From Chloroflexota bacterium (GTDB lineage Bacteria; Chloroflexota; Anaerolineae; J102), in contig JAAENG010000596.1 of assembly GCA_024224665.1 (NCBI GenBank), forward strand, positions 1-34,133: a stretch of DNA of 34,133 bases, in the 5' to 3' direction. A program made the translations under genes and the position numbers. Under the pieces are notes generated by a model. That model was given only the letters and a program-made list of their open reading frames with translations, searched no databases and had not been told where the DNA came from. Positions 9,112 to 21,360 of this stretch are shown in pieces; position 1 is the first letter of the stretch; every line of letters starts with the position of its first letter.

Positions 9112-11343
9112 ATGGCCCATGTAACCATGCTCCATACCCTTGGCCAGAACCAATTTTTTGGCTCCCTTGACGATGCCGTATTGGAAAAACTGATTCCTCA
9201 AATAGAGGAAGTTCATCTGGACGATGGCGATGTGTTGGTTAAGCAAGGGGATCCGAGCGATAGTTTGATCATTTTGGCGGAGGGAAAACTCATAATCCAG
9301 GTAGAAACCGCAGCTGGTAAAACTGTGGTGGTTCGGCATACCGAGCCTGGTGAAGTCCTAGGGGAAACGGCCCTACTAACCGGACAGCCACGCAATGCGA
9401 CCCTAGTATCAAAGGGTACAACCAGCATCTTACTTCTTTCTCGCCAGGGATTTCTTCGTCTAGAAAATCTTCAACCTGAAGTCATCGAACTGATGTCGCA
9501 GATAATGAAGGAGCGCATGCAAGAGCGTCAAATCGCATGCATTCTCGCAGGCATACTCGGCCAGGACTACAGCGAAGACGCCTGCCGCCAACTCACAGAG
9601 GTGCTGGAATTTCAAGTACTGGCCAATGGCGTCAGGCTGATCGAGCAGGGGAAATCTGCTGACGCCATGTACATTGTGATACGTGGCCTGCTGCGTATGG
9701 TTGCCAAAAACCAGGAAGGAGAAGAAAGAGTCGTCGGCGAAGTAAGCCCGGGAGGTACGCTGGGCGAGTTGGCGATGCTAACCGGTAGTCCTTACAATAT
9801 CAGCGCCTTCGCACTGCGGGAAACGGCTGTCGTCAAACTAACTCATGACTGCTTTGAATCTATTGTCAAGCAGTCGCCGGAAATCGCCTTGCCCCTCACT
9901 CGTCTGGTGGCAAACAGAGCCCTGGCTATTTCGAATCCAGTTCAGAAGATCCGAGATAGAACCTTTGCCCTCACCCTGGCAGTGGTGCCACTGCAGGCGG
10001 ATATACCCCTCTACGAATTTGGGCACGAACTGGCGGCAATACTGGGTGATCGGGACGAGACTTTATACATGGATGCCGAGGGATTCAGCGCTCGCTGGGG
10101 AAAACCCGAGATCGCACAAACCGATCTCAACGCCCCCTTGCATACGGCGCTGGCGAACTGGTTCGATGAGCAAGAGAACCACTATAAATACATGCTCTTC
10201 CTCACCGATCCCGGATGGTCTAACTGGACCCAACGTGTGGTACAGCATGCCGATCGGATTCTGCTTGTAGGATCAAGCGCAACATCGACAGGTAAACTTA
10301 CGCCACTTGAAAAACACATCTCCGAACAGGCGCCTATGGCGAGGACCGAATTGGTCTTGCTCCATCCCCCCCATACAGAATATCCTCGCGATACCCACAA
10401 ATGGCTTGCACCACGCCAGCTCTATACCCACCATCATGTGCGCCAGGGTAGCCAGGTACACCTGCGGCGGTTGGCCCGTCGCCTGAGCGGGAGATCCATC
10501 GGTTTCGTCCTCAGCGGTGGCTCAGCACGAGGTTATGCTCACATTGGTGTGGCAAGAGCACTCGAGGAACTCGGCATCGACGTTGACATGGTGGGTGGCG
10601 CCAGCATGGGTTCTCTTATCGGTGGCAGTTATGCCTATGACATAGATCACGAAGAACTCCACGATCTGGCCAGATCGATGGGTTCCAACGATCTCATTTT
10701 CGACTACACACTTCCTTTGGTGGCCTTGAATCGAACGCGTAAGATCATGAGCATCTATAGAAGTGCCTTCGGCGACCGCCAGATTGAAGATGCCTGGAGA
10801 TCTTATTTCTGTGTGTCCGCAAATCTGACGCGCTCTAGAGCATATATTCACGAGCAGGGTGAGATGGCGCTGGCTGTCCGGGCCAGCACTGCCATCCCAG
10901 CGGTGTTCGCCCCTGTTATAATCGGTGATGACCTGCTGGTGGACGGCGGCTTGATCAATAACTTCCCGGTGGACATCATGTTGCAGAAAATCGAAGGGGG
11001 TACGGTCATTGGGGTGAGTGTCAATCCACCCATGGAAAAAATCCGCAAATACGATATAGGTCATCACATTTCTGGATGGCATGTAGCCTGGAATCGTCTG
11101 AATCCATTCGCCAAGAAATACAGAGTTCCCACTTTGCCGAACACATTGACGCGTGCTATGGTCATCCACAGTCTGGATAATATGCGCAACACGCAACAAA
11201 TGGCTGACTTGCTCATCCTGCCGGACTTGCGGGATTTCAACAGTATGAAATTCGATAGTTATGAGGGTATCATCACGGCAGGTTACGAAACCGCTCGCCC
11301 ACAGATAGAGGCATGGTTACAGAACGGCGGTCTACCTAAATAG
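9112..11343 (+). CDS. Patatin-like phospholipase with two N-terminal cyclic-nucleotide-binding domains (NTE/RssA-like)
   Basis: Two cNMP modules ('DVLVKQGDPSDSLIILAEGKL...GEVLGETALLTGQPRNATL' and 'VRLIEQGKSADAMYIVIRGLL...GGTLGELAMLTGSPYNISA'). Patatin 'GFVLSGGSARGYAHIGVARALEE', 'GGASMGSLIGG', 'LLVDGGLINNFPVDIM'. SD-like aggagg about 12 nt upstream. Confidence 0.94.
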   Translation: MAHVTMLHTLGQNQFFGSLDDAVLEKLIPQIEEVHLDDGDVLVKQGDPSDSLIILAEGKLIIQVETAAGKTVVVRHTEPGEVLGETALLTGQPRNATLVSKGTTSILLLSRQGFLRLENLQPEVIELMSQIMKERMQERQIACILAGILGQDYSEDACRQLTEVLEFQVLANGVRLIEQGKSADAMYIVIRGLLRMVAKNQEGEERVVGEVSPGGTLGELAMLTGSPYNISAFALRETAVVKLTHDCFESIVKQSPEIALPLTRLVANRALAISNPVQKIRDRTFALTLAVVPLQADIPLYEFGHELAAILGDRDETLYMDAEGFSARWGKPEIAQTDLNAPLHTALANWFDEQENHYKYMLFLTDPGWSNWTQRVVQHADRILLVGSSATSTGKLTPLEKHISEQAPMARTELVLLHPPHTEYPRDTHKWLAPRQLYTHHHVRQGSQVHLRRLARRLSGRSIGFVLSGGSARGYAHIGVARALEELGIDVDMVGGASMGSLIGGSYAYDIDHEELHDLARSMGSNDLIFDYTLPLVALNRTRKIMSIYRSAFGDRQIEDAWRSYFCVSANLTRSRAYIHEQGEMALAVRASTAIPAVFAPVIIGDDLLVDGGLINNFPVDIMLQKIEGGTVIGVSVNPPMEKIRKYDIGHHISGWHVAWNRLNPFAKKYRVPTLPNTLTRAMVIHSLDNMRNTQQMADLLILPDLRDFNSMKFDSYEGIITAGYETARPQIEAWLQNGGLPK

Positions 11344-11736
11344 AACGAACGCGCTGCCAGCGCCACAATAACGCCGTGCAAAAGGCATTACTATAGTCGG
11401 CAGATCGCGCCCGAAGCGATGATAATCTGATGGGGTCCATCATCAAGGTCGTGCGGGGTCCGCGACACTTTGGGAGAGATCGCCGACGTATTTCGGGAAT
11501 TCTTTGGTGAGTACCATGGAACGGCCACCTTTTGATGCTACAATTGCGCCATGATACAATTGCAGCGCCTATGAGGTGCACCATGGCCGAATTTATCACG
11601 AACAACATTCGAAAGAAACGGCCTTTGGTCACGACAAACCAGATCCTGTTTGGGGCCCACTCGGGGCTTGTCTGTCGCCTCCATTGTTCTGCTTTCCTGC
11701 GACTACACAGGACGTCGCCTTAACGAGGAATCCCTA

Positions 11737-12141
11737 ATGGCCGAAAGAAGAATCAGAGTTCTAGTCGCCAAACCAGGTCTCGACGGCCACGATCGTGGCG
11801 CCAAAGTCGTCGCTCGCGCCCTACGAGATGCCGGCTTCGAGGTGATCTATACCGGCATCCGCCAAACTCCCGACATGATCGCCGAAGCAGCCCTGCAGGA
11901 AGATGTAGATGTCGTGGGTCTCTCGATCCTTTCGGGTGCACACATGACCCTGGTCCCCAAAGTGATCCAAGCTCTGGGGGAGGCTGGTATGGGAGATGTC
12001 GTCCTTCTTCTAGGCGGGATCGTGCCTGATGAAGACATCAAAGCGCTGAATGAAATAGGGGTGAAGGGGGTGTTTGGGCCGGGAACGCCGACAGGTGATA
12101 TTGTCGATTTCATCCATGCTGAACTCGCCGAGCCGGCTTGA
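11737..12141 (+). CDS. Methylmalonyl-CoA mutase C-terminal (small) B12-binding subunit
   Basis: '[67 protein letters not shown]' with DxHxxG. ATG 11737 has an aacgagga RBS. Confidence 0.93.
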   Translation: MAERRIRVLVAKPGLDGHDRGAKVVARALRDAGFEVIYTGIRQTPDMIAEAALQEDVDVVGLSILSGAHMTLVPKVIQALGEAGMGDVVLLLGGIVPDEDIKALNEIGVKGVFGPGTPTGDIVDFIHAELAEPA

Positions 12142-12377
12142 GACGTAGATCGTGGTTCGTTGGTGTTCATTGCCCAAGTTGCCGGTGAAGGTTCCCTATA
12201 AACGCGATTTCGGGCTATACCGATCAGAAAAGAGACACAGATGAATACGAACTTAGTACGGATAAGCCCCACTGATTTGTTATAACTTGCGCCCTAAAGA
12301 TCGGTTTGCCCGCTCAAAATTTGATGAACAAAGATACCTTGTGACAGACGAAACGCAACACGCAACACTAGCTTACC

Positions 12378-13412
12378 ATGCCTGAACTCGACCTAAATTC
12401 TTCTGCCGACCTGGTCTCAGCCCTGGCGGACGGCAATCGTCGCGCCCTCGCTCGTACGATCTCGCACGTCGAGAATAATACGAAGTTGGCGCAGCCACTT
12501 CTGACTACGTTATACCCACAAGCCGGCCATGCGCATCTTGTCGGCATCACCGGTTCGCCAGGGACGGGCAAATCCACACTTGTCAATCAGGTGGCAAGAG
12601 AGTATCGGCGGAGAGATCTCAGCGTTGGCATTGTTGCCGTCGATCCCACCAGCCCCTTCAGTGGGGGAGCGTTATTGGGGGATCGAGTACGAATGCGCGA
12701 TCTTGCCGGTGATCCCGGCATCTTTATTCGCTCGATGGCTACGCGTGGCAATTTGGGTGGTTTGGCGCAAGCCGGCGCGGATGTCGTTATGGTGTTGGAT
12801 GCTGCGGGTTTCGACCGCGTTATCGTCGAGACAGTAGGTGTGGGGCAGAGCGAAGTTGAAATCGCCAGCACTGCGCATACGACAGTGGTGGTGGAAGCGC
12901 CCGGGTTTGGTGATGAAGTACAGGCTATCAAAGCAGGTATTTTGGAAATAGCCGATATCTTCGCTGTGAACAAGGCGGACCGGGAAGGGGTCGAACGAAC
13001 TGTCATGGTTTTGCAGATGATGCTCAATCTTGGCAGCCCTGACAGACAGCAAATCATGCATCATGGTCGCATGTTACCGGTTGATTGGCCTGAACCTGAC
13101 TTCGACTCTCATGTTTGGACCCCACCGATCTTGGAAACGATTGCCACAAAAAACCAGGGTACCGAATCCTTGGTCGATGCTATCGAAGAACATCAAAGCT
13201 ATCTCAAACAGAGCGGCCACCTCGAATTACGTGACCGCTTAAGAGCGGCCACCGAACTGCGCATGATATTGCGAGATGCCTTACTACAGCGCCTGCTTCG
13301 CCAACTTAGTAAGGAAGAACTCACCAGTTTGGTAAATGCCGTTGCCCAACGTAAAATCGATCCGTACAGCGCCGTACAAAAACTGCTCGATGCCCATACA
13401 CACTCATCCTAA
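12378..13412 (+). CDS. meaB: Methylmalonyl-CoA mutase-associated GTPase MeaB/ArgK
   Basis: 'VGITGSPGTGKSTLVNQVAREYRRRDLSVGIVAVDPTSPFSGGALLGDRVRM', 'VIVETVGVGQSEVEIA', 'FAVNKADREG'. Confidence 0.95.
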   Translation: MPELDLNSSADLVSALADGNRRALARTISHVENNTKLAQPLLTTLYPQAGHAHLVGITGSPGTGKSTLVNQVAREYRRRDLSVGIVAVDPTSPFSGGALLGDRVRMRDLAGDPGIFIRSMATRGNLGGLAQAGADVVMVLDAAGFDRVIVETVGVGQSEVEIASTAHTTVVVEAPGFGDEVQAIKAGILEIADIFAVNKADREGVERTVMVLQMMLNLGSPDRQQIMHHGRMLPVDWPEPDFDSHVWTPPILETIATKNQGTESLVDAIEEHQSYLKQSGHLELRDRLRAATELRMILRDALLQRLLRQLSKEELTSLVNAVAQRKIDPYSAVQKLLDAHTHSS

Positions 13413-13447
13413 CTATGCAGTGCATCCTCTTCGAGAGGAGGTCCCCC

Positions 13448-14416
13448 GTGTCTGAAGGCCTTTATGGTGAACTTGCTGTAGTCGGTGGTACCAGTAATCC
13501 TAACCTCACCGCGCAAATATGTGATTATCTGCGTGTCGTGCGCACGCCGGTGACTGTTAAGAAATTCAGTAACGAGAATATATTTGTGCGCTTGGAACAA
13601 AGCATCCGCGCTAAAGATGTATTTCTAATCCAACCTTTTGGGCGGCCGGTCAATGACACGATCATGGAACTGCTCATAACTATCGACTGCCTGCGCCGGG
13701 ATAGTGCCGGGCGCATTACAGCGGTGGTGCCTTACTATGCGTATGGACGTACAGATAAGAAAGACCAACCGCGTGTCCCGATAACCGCGCGTCTGTTGGC
13801 CGATCTCATATCGGTGGCAGGTGCAGATCGCTTTCTCACCGTAGATCTGCACGCCGGGCAAATCCAGGGGTTTTTCACGATCCCCACCGATGAATTGACG
13901 GCAAAGCACAAATTCGTGCAGTACATACGAGATAACAACCTGCACGAAAATGCCGTCATCGTCGCCCCAGATGTCGGGGCTGTGCGGCGGGCCCGTAATT
14001 TCGCCGCGGAGTTGGATATCCCCTTGGCCATTATCGAAAAACGACGAAGTTTAGAAGGGGATCAGCCCAAGATGTACAATCTGATAGGTTATGTCGAAGG
14101 TCTCACCAGTATCCTCATCGATGATGAAATCGACACCGCCAGCACCCTCTGTAAGGCAGCCGAATTCCTTAAGGAGAAAGGGGCAACTAGCATATACGCG
14201 CTAACCACCCATGCCGTGCTTTCCGAACCGGCTCCAGATCGTCTGGCCGCTGCACCTATTGACCATATCGTCGTCAGCAACACCCTGGATATCGAGCCAG
14301 ACAAGTGTGAGCGTCTGGGGGATAAACTGATCGTGCTCAGTCTGGCGCCGTTACTGGGAGAAACCATCCATCGCATCCATCAGGGCCTAAGTGTTGGGGC
14401 AATGTTCTCAGAATAA
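13448..14416 (+). CDS. prs: Ribose-phosphate pyrophosphokinase
   Basis: 'LAVVGGTSNPNLTAQICDYL', 'KDVFLIQPFGRPVNDTIMELLITIDCLRRDSAGRITAVVPYYAYGRTDKKDQPRVPITARLLADLI', PRPP site 'ILIDDEIDTASTLCKAAEFL'. GTG start at 13448 is favoured by upstream gagaggagg; 13415 ATG is the alternative. Confidence 0.95.
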   Translation: MSEGLYGELAVVGGTSNPNLTAQICDYLRVVRTPVTVKKFSNENIFVRLEQSIRAKDVFLIQPFGRPVNDTIMELLITIDCLRRDSAGRITAVVPYYAYGRTDKKDQPRVPITARLLADLISVAGADRFLTVDLHAGQIQGFFTIPTDELTAKHKFVQYIRDNNLHENAVIVAPDVGAVRRARNFAAELDIPLAIIEKRRSLEGDQPKMYNLIGYVEGLTSILIDDEIDTASTLCKAAEFLKEKGATSIYALTTHAVLSEPAPDRLAAAPIDHIVVSNTLDIEPDKCERLGDKLIVLSLAPLLGETIHRIHQGLSVGAMFSE

Positions 14417-14563
14417 TCTGCGCTGTGATTCAGTGCGAGCGCCACAGCAAATGGCGGCCCCGGCCTCGGCATAACCGATAGCGATTGCGCGCCCGATCCC
14501 GCGGCCTGCGCCGGTGATGACGGCCACATTTCCGGCAAGTGCCGGCTGGTTGTTAACGCTCAT
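14408..14563 (-). pseudogene. Truncated N-terminus of a short-chain dehydrogenase/reductase (51 codons)
   Basis: Hand translation from ATG 14563: MSVNNQPALAGNVAVITGAGRGIGRAIAIGYAEAGAAICCGARTESQRRLF*, with the TGxxxGIG cofactor motif. Below the ORF-track cut-off. Confidence 0.8.
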
Positions 14564-14581
14564 AATCAGACCTCACTAAGT

Positions 14582-15883
14582 CTATAACACCGACAGGATC
14601 TCACCCGACCAGGCCAGCAGGTGCTCATCCGCCATGCTGGTTCCAACCAACTGCAAACCCAAGGGCAGGCCATTGGCAGCGTATGCGGCCGGGACTGTAG
14701 AGACAGGTAATCCGGCGTATGTCCAGGGCAGATTCATGATGGGATCGCCGGTGGATTCGATGCCTTTGGGGGCGGGGCCAAGGGCGGCAGGGCATAGCCA
14801 CAGATCGACGCCATGTACATCCATGACGTGCTCGATCTCTTCTCGGCAGGTTCTTCGACCCTCGCGAATAGTTCTGACTTCTTCTGCATCTATGGTTTGC
14901 CCCTCGCGGATCAAGGCGGCGGTTTGAGGGCGGTAAAGGGATTCATGCTCGCTAAACCAGGTGGCATGCTCTTCGGCGAATTCGGCAGCGATCATGCGCC
15001 GGTGCTGTTTGTTTAGATCGGCGATGTCAGACAATAGTGGCGCACGAATGACTGTGTAACCCGCCGCTTCCAGAGTCTTGACCTGTGCGGCAAAAGCCGC
15101 CAACGCCTCCTCTGATGCTTGGGCGAGATAAGGGCCTTCGGGAATCCCCAGCAGCGGCCGGGTCAGATCCCCGACATTCTGCCAATCACGACAAAGGATC
15201 GAGGCTGCAAGCACCATACCGGCTACATCCTGGCTAAAAAGCCCCACGTGGTCGGCCGAACGTGAGAAGGCTAACAAGCCTGCTGGGGGAATGCGATTGT
15301 AAGTCGGTTTGTATCCGACGATGCCGCAAAATGCCGCCGGACGGATCACCGAACCGATGGTCTGCGTGCCCAGGGCCAGTGGCGTGAGCCCCGCCGCCAC
15401 TGCTGCTGCCGAGCCACTGCTGGACCCACCCGGCGTGTGAGCCAAATTGTGGGGATTGCGCGTGGGCCCCGGTGCAAAATAGGCGAACTCGGTGGTCACA
15501 GTTTTGCCCATGGCCAGCGCTCCGGCAGCTTTTAGCATAGACACACTCGTCGCCTCGTCGCCGGCAAGCTCCTCGCCAGGCAAATCGCAGCCGGCCTGTG
15601 TGGTAAAACCATCGGCATGAAAGATATCCTTGACGCCGATGGGGATGCCGAACAGGGCTGGGCGGGAGCCGGGGTCGGGATAGCGGTGCAGAAGGGATTC
15701 GGCGTCGGCCAGGAGCCTCGTACGGCGGTCGGGTTCGGGGACAAAAGCCTGGACCTGAGGCTCGATGGCGTCGATGCGATCGAGCAACTCGCTCAAGTAG
15801 CTGATTAGATCAAGCTGCCCGGTGTGAAGGGCTGTGGCCGTTTGCGCAAGGGGGGCAGGTTGGAGGAGGGAGGTCGGGGGCAT
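14582..15883 (-). CDS. Amidase signature family enzyme (GatA-like)
   Basis: 'FGIPIGVKDIFHADGFTTQAGC', 'HTPGGSSSGSAAAVAAGLTPLALGTQTIGSVIRPAAFCGIVGYKPT', 'MNLPWTYAGLPVSTVPAAYAANGLPLGLQLVG'. Confidence 0.94.
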   Translation of the reverse strand: MPPTSLLQPAPLAQTATALHTGQLDLISYLSELLDRIDAIEPQVQAFVPEPDRRTRLLADAESLLHRYPDPGSRPALFGIPIGVKDIFHADGFTTQAGCDLPGEELAGDEATSVSMLKAAGALAMGKTVTTEFAYFAPGPTRNPHNLAHTPGGSSSGSAAAVAAGLTPLALGTQTIGSVIRPAAFCGIVGYKPTYNRIPPAGLLAFSRSADHVGLFSQDVAGMVLAASILCRDWQNVGDLTRPLLGIPEGPYLAQASEEALAAFAAQVKTLEAAGYTVIRAPLLSDIADLNKQHRRMIAAEFAEEHATWFSEHESLYRPQTAALIREGQTIDAEEVRTIREGRRTCREEIEHVMDVHGVDLWLCPAALGPAPKGIESTGDPIMNLPWTYAGLPVSTVPAAYAANGLPLGLQLVGTSMADEHLLAWSGEILSVL

Positions 15884-15889
15884 GGGGAG

Positions 15890-15945
15890 TTCAGAGTTCA
15901 GAGGTCAGAGGTTGGAGGTTGGAGGTCGGAAATTGGGGGTTGGAT
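15890..15945. repeat. Degenerate heptamer array (TTCAGAG TTCAGAG GTCAGAG GTTGGAG GTTGGAG GTCGGAA ATTGGGG GTTGGAT)
   Basis: Eight consecutive 7-nt units, between the CaiB-like gene and the amidase start. Confidence 0.75.
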
Positions 15946-15971
15946 ATCTCAATCAACCGGTTTTGTCATGA

Positions 15972-17168
15972 TCACACGACACCATCATCATGCATACCGA
16001 CAATGGCTGCGTCGTCGTAGTCCAATTCTCGCAGGATCTCATCGGTATGCTGCCCTAAAGTGGGCGGCGGCAGGCGATAGCTGGCCGGGGTGTCGGAGAG
16101 ATGCATGGCATTGCCCAGCACTTTGATCGGGCCCACGGTGGGGTGGTCCATATCCACGACCATGCCTCGGGCCAGCACATGTGGATCGGCCAGGGTTTCA
16201 TCGATCTCGTTGATTGGGCCACAGGGGATGCCGGCTGCGCGCATTTTACCCAGCCAGACATCGGCGGGCTGCGTCTCGAAAAGATCACTCAACGCCTGAT
16301 GCAGTTCCATGCGGTGGTTGAGGCGGTCGGCGTTGCTGGTGTAACGTGGGTCTGCACCCAGGGTCTCGGCCACGCCGATGGCTTCGCAGAAAATCGTCCA
16401 CAAACGTTCGCTGCCCACCGCAACCAGAAAAGTTTTATCCAAAGCGTCGAAAAGCTCGTAGGGTGCGATCTGAGGATGGAAATTACCCAAGCGGCTGGGG
16501 CGCTGGCCGCTGACAAAGTAAGCGCCGGCCATATTCGTCAGCCAGGTAACCTGCGAATCAAGCAAGGCGGTGTCGATGAATTGGCCCTTACCGCTATGAT
16601 CACGGGCGTAAAGAGCGGTGGTGGCGGAGATCGTGGTGTAGAGCCCGGCGGTGATATCGCTGATCGGCACCGGATAGCGCACGGGTGGGCCATTTGGTTC
16701 TCCGGTGAGGGCCATGGTGCCGGACTCCCCCTGCGCGGCCAGATCGTAACCGCTACGCCCGGCGTTGGGGCCGGTCATGCCATAGCCGCTGATCGAGCAA
16801 TAGATCAGACGAGGGTTGAGAGCGCTGAGGGTGTCGTAATCTGCTTGCAGGCGTCGCAAAGACTCGATACGCGGCTGGTTGATGAGTAGGATATCAGCTT
16901 GAGCGATAAGCTTGTGGAAGATCTCACGTCCGGCAGGGTGCTTGAGATTGAGTGTGAGACTGCGCTTATTGCGATTGGTACTGAGAAAGTAACCACTTTC
17001 ACCTTCGATGAAAGGGGGACCCCAGCCTCGAGCCATATCACCTTTGCCCGGGCGTTCGATTTTGATGACATCAGCGCCCATGTCGCCCAGCATCATAGCG
17101 GCAAAGGGCCCGGCCATGGCTTCGGTCATGTCGACGACGCGGATGTTTTCGAGTGCAAGTTGATTCAT
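15972..17168 (-). CDS. CaiB/BaiF family (class III) CoA-transferase
   Basis: 'NIRVVDMTEAMAGPFAAMMLGDMGADVIKIERPGKGDMARGWGPPF', 'NRNKRSLTLNLKHPAGREIFHKLIAQADILLINQ', 'LIYCSISGYGMTGP'. Confidence 0.95.
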   Translation of the reverse strand: MNQLALENIRVVDMTEAMAGPFAAMMLGDMGADVIKIERPGKGDMARGWGPPFIEGESGYFLSTNRNKRSLTLNLKHPAGREIFHKLIAQADILLINQPRIESLRRLQADYDTLSALNPRLIYCSISGYGMTGPNAGRSGYDLAAQGESGTMALTGEPNGPPVRYPVPISDITAGLYTTISATTALYARDHSGKGQFIDTALLDSQVTWLTNMAGAYFVSGQRPSRLGNFHPQIAPYELFDALDKTFLVAVGSERLWTIFCEAIGVAETLGADPRYTSNADRLNHRMELHQALSDLFETQPADVWLGKMRAAGIPCGPINEIDETLADPHVLARGMVVDMDHPTVGPIKVLGNAMHLSDTPASYRLPPPTLGQHTDEILRELDYDDAAIVGMHDDGVV

Positions 17169-17328
17169 AAAGATTTTTCCAGAATAGCGTTAGGCGGCAT
17201 TTCCTCAACCTCATACTAACGCAGGATTACCCGATTTGTCCACGGCATTCAACAGCGATTGTGCAGCGGGATGCCGGTTATATGTGGCGCCGGGCGTCGT
17301 GCCAGCGAGTCTGGTAGTCCGCCTGCTA

Positions 17329-17426
17329 AGGCATTTTCGGAAAAATAAATAAGCCTCCAATCCGAAAATGCCTCTAGCGACCTCCGAAAATGATAAAATC
17401 TCCCTCAATTATTTTTCGGAAGTCGC
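17329..17426. repeat. Paired inverted repeats sharing a TTTTCGGA core (two hairpins)
   Basis: Hairpin 1: aggcattttcgga (17329-17341) / tccgaaaatgcct (17361-17373), perfect 13 bp. Hairpin 2: gcgacctccgaaaa (17377-17390) / ttttcggaagtcgc (17413-17426), 13 of 14. Confidence 0.85.
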
Positions 17427-17443
17427 CTAACCCCTTTGGCCGT

Positions 17444-20342
<2,899 letters not shown>

Positions 20343-20422
20343 TTATGGCAATTTCTTGCGGAATAACTGGGAATCTGAACTATTCGTCGTGCGTTGTGTG
20401 TATGAAGCAGGCGCTCCGTTCA

Positions 20423-20929
20423 TTAGGAGCTTTCATCAGATAACGGTGGTAGAGGGAGTGCTGTTGTGGCTTTGATCTCCGAGAGAACCAGGCTGGTACG
20501 GATCTGAGCAATGCCTGAAATCGGTGTGAGACGGCGGATGACAAATCGCTCCAGGTCTTTGCGATTGCGGACAACCACCTTGAGCAGATAGTCTTGTTCG
20601 CCGGTAACATGGTAGCATTCCAGAACTTCGGGCAATTTCTGAACAGAGGTCCTGAAGTTCTCAATTTGATCATGCTGGTGTAGTGCCATACTGACATGGA
20701 TCAGACAGAGCATGTCGTAACCTGCCCTTTCGCGATCCACCAGAGCGACATACTGACGGATGAATCCATTCTTCTCGAGCCGCCGAATACGAGCGTGCAT
20801 TGCGGGTGCAGAGAGATTGGCCTGGCGGGCCAGGTCGGTGTGCTTTATCCGTCCATTGATTTGTAACTCATTAAGAATAGCGAAATCAATGGCATCGAGT
20901 GGCGATAGTCTTTGAGATGACTTTATCAT
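20423..20929 (-). CDS. Lrp/AsnC family transcriptional regulator
   Basis: 'LDAIDFAILNELQINGRIKHTDLARQANLSAPAMHARIRRLEKNGFIRQYVALVDRERAGYDMLCLIHVSM', 'LECYHVTGEQDYLLKVVVRNRKDLERFV'. Confidence 0.93.
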   Translation of the reverse strand: MIKSSQRLSPLDAIDFAILNELQINGRIKHTDLARQANLSAPAMHARIRRLEKNGFIRQYVALVDRERAGYDMLCLIHVSMALHQHDQIENFRTSVQKLPEVLECYHVTGEQDYLLKVVVRNRKDLERFVIRRLTPISGIAQIRTSLVLSEIKATTALPLPPLSDESS

Positions 20930-21360
20930 TTGGGCGACCTCACGTCAATGGTTTTTCTGTGATTACGGAGAATATACGAATTTTATTAAGCGTATTAGCC
21001 ATTCTACTTAATTTTATTCGGTAGACAAGCCTATGTGGCAGAGGCACGGGAGTCGGCGTTGTACTTGGCCATGCGCGGCTATGGCACTATGCATGTTACG
21101 GCAATAGCATCGTCGGTGTATTTGCAAATTCAGGCAATGTTACTACAATGACTTCAGCACTAGTTTTGACATAAAATCTCGCAACTCAAGTGTCTGCTCG
21201 AAAGATCCATGGCTTTATGCTGAGAAGACACCAATTAAGACATGAGTGTTGCCCTATCAGCATAATGAGAGCATTTCATACGAAAATGGGTGGCATCGCA
21301 GGGCTGCAACATGACACAACCCTGGTGGTGCGAATGGCAATCACGAGCATTAGCGGCTGA

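Noticed and set aside
10522-11199. 225-aa minus-strand ORF
   Set aside because: Antisense to the patatin catalytic domain.
16101-16889. 262-aa plus-strand ORF
   Set aside because: Antisense to the CaiB-like CoA-transferase; no recognisable domain.
21286-21360. Short peptide MGGIAGLQHDTTLVVRMAITSISG* abutting the permease start (TGATG)
   Set aside because: Considered as an ABC ATPase tail or leader peptide, but it shows no recognisable family motif.
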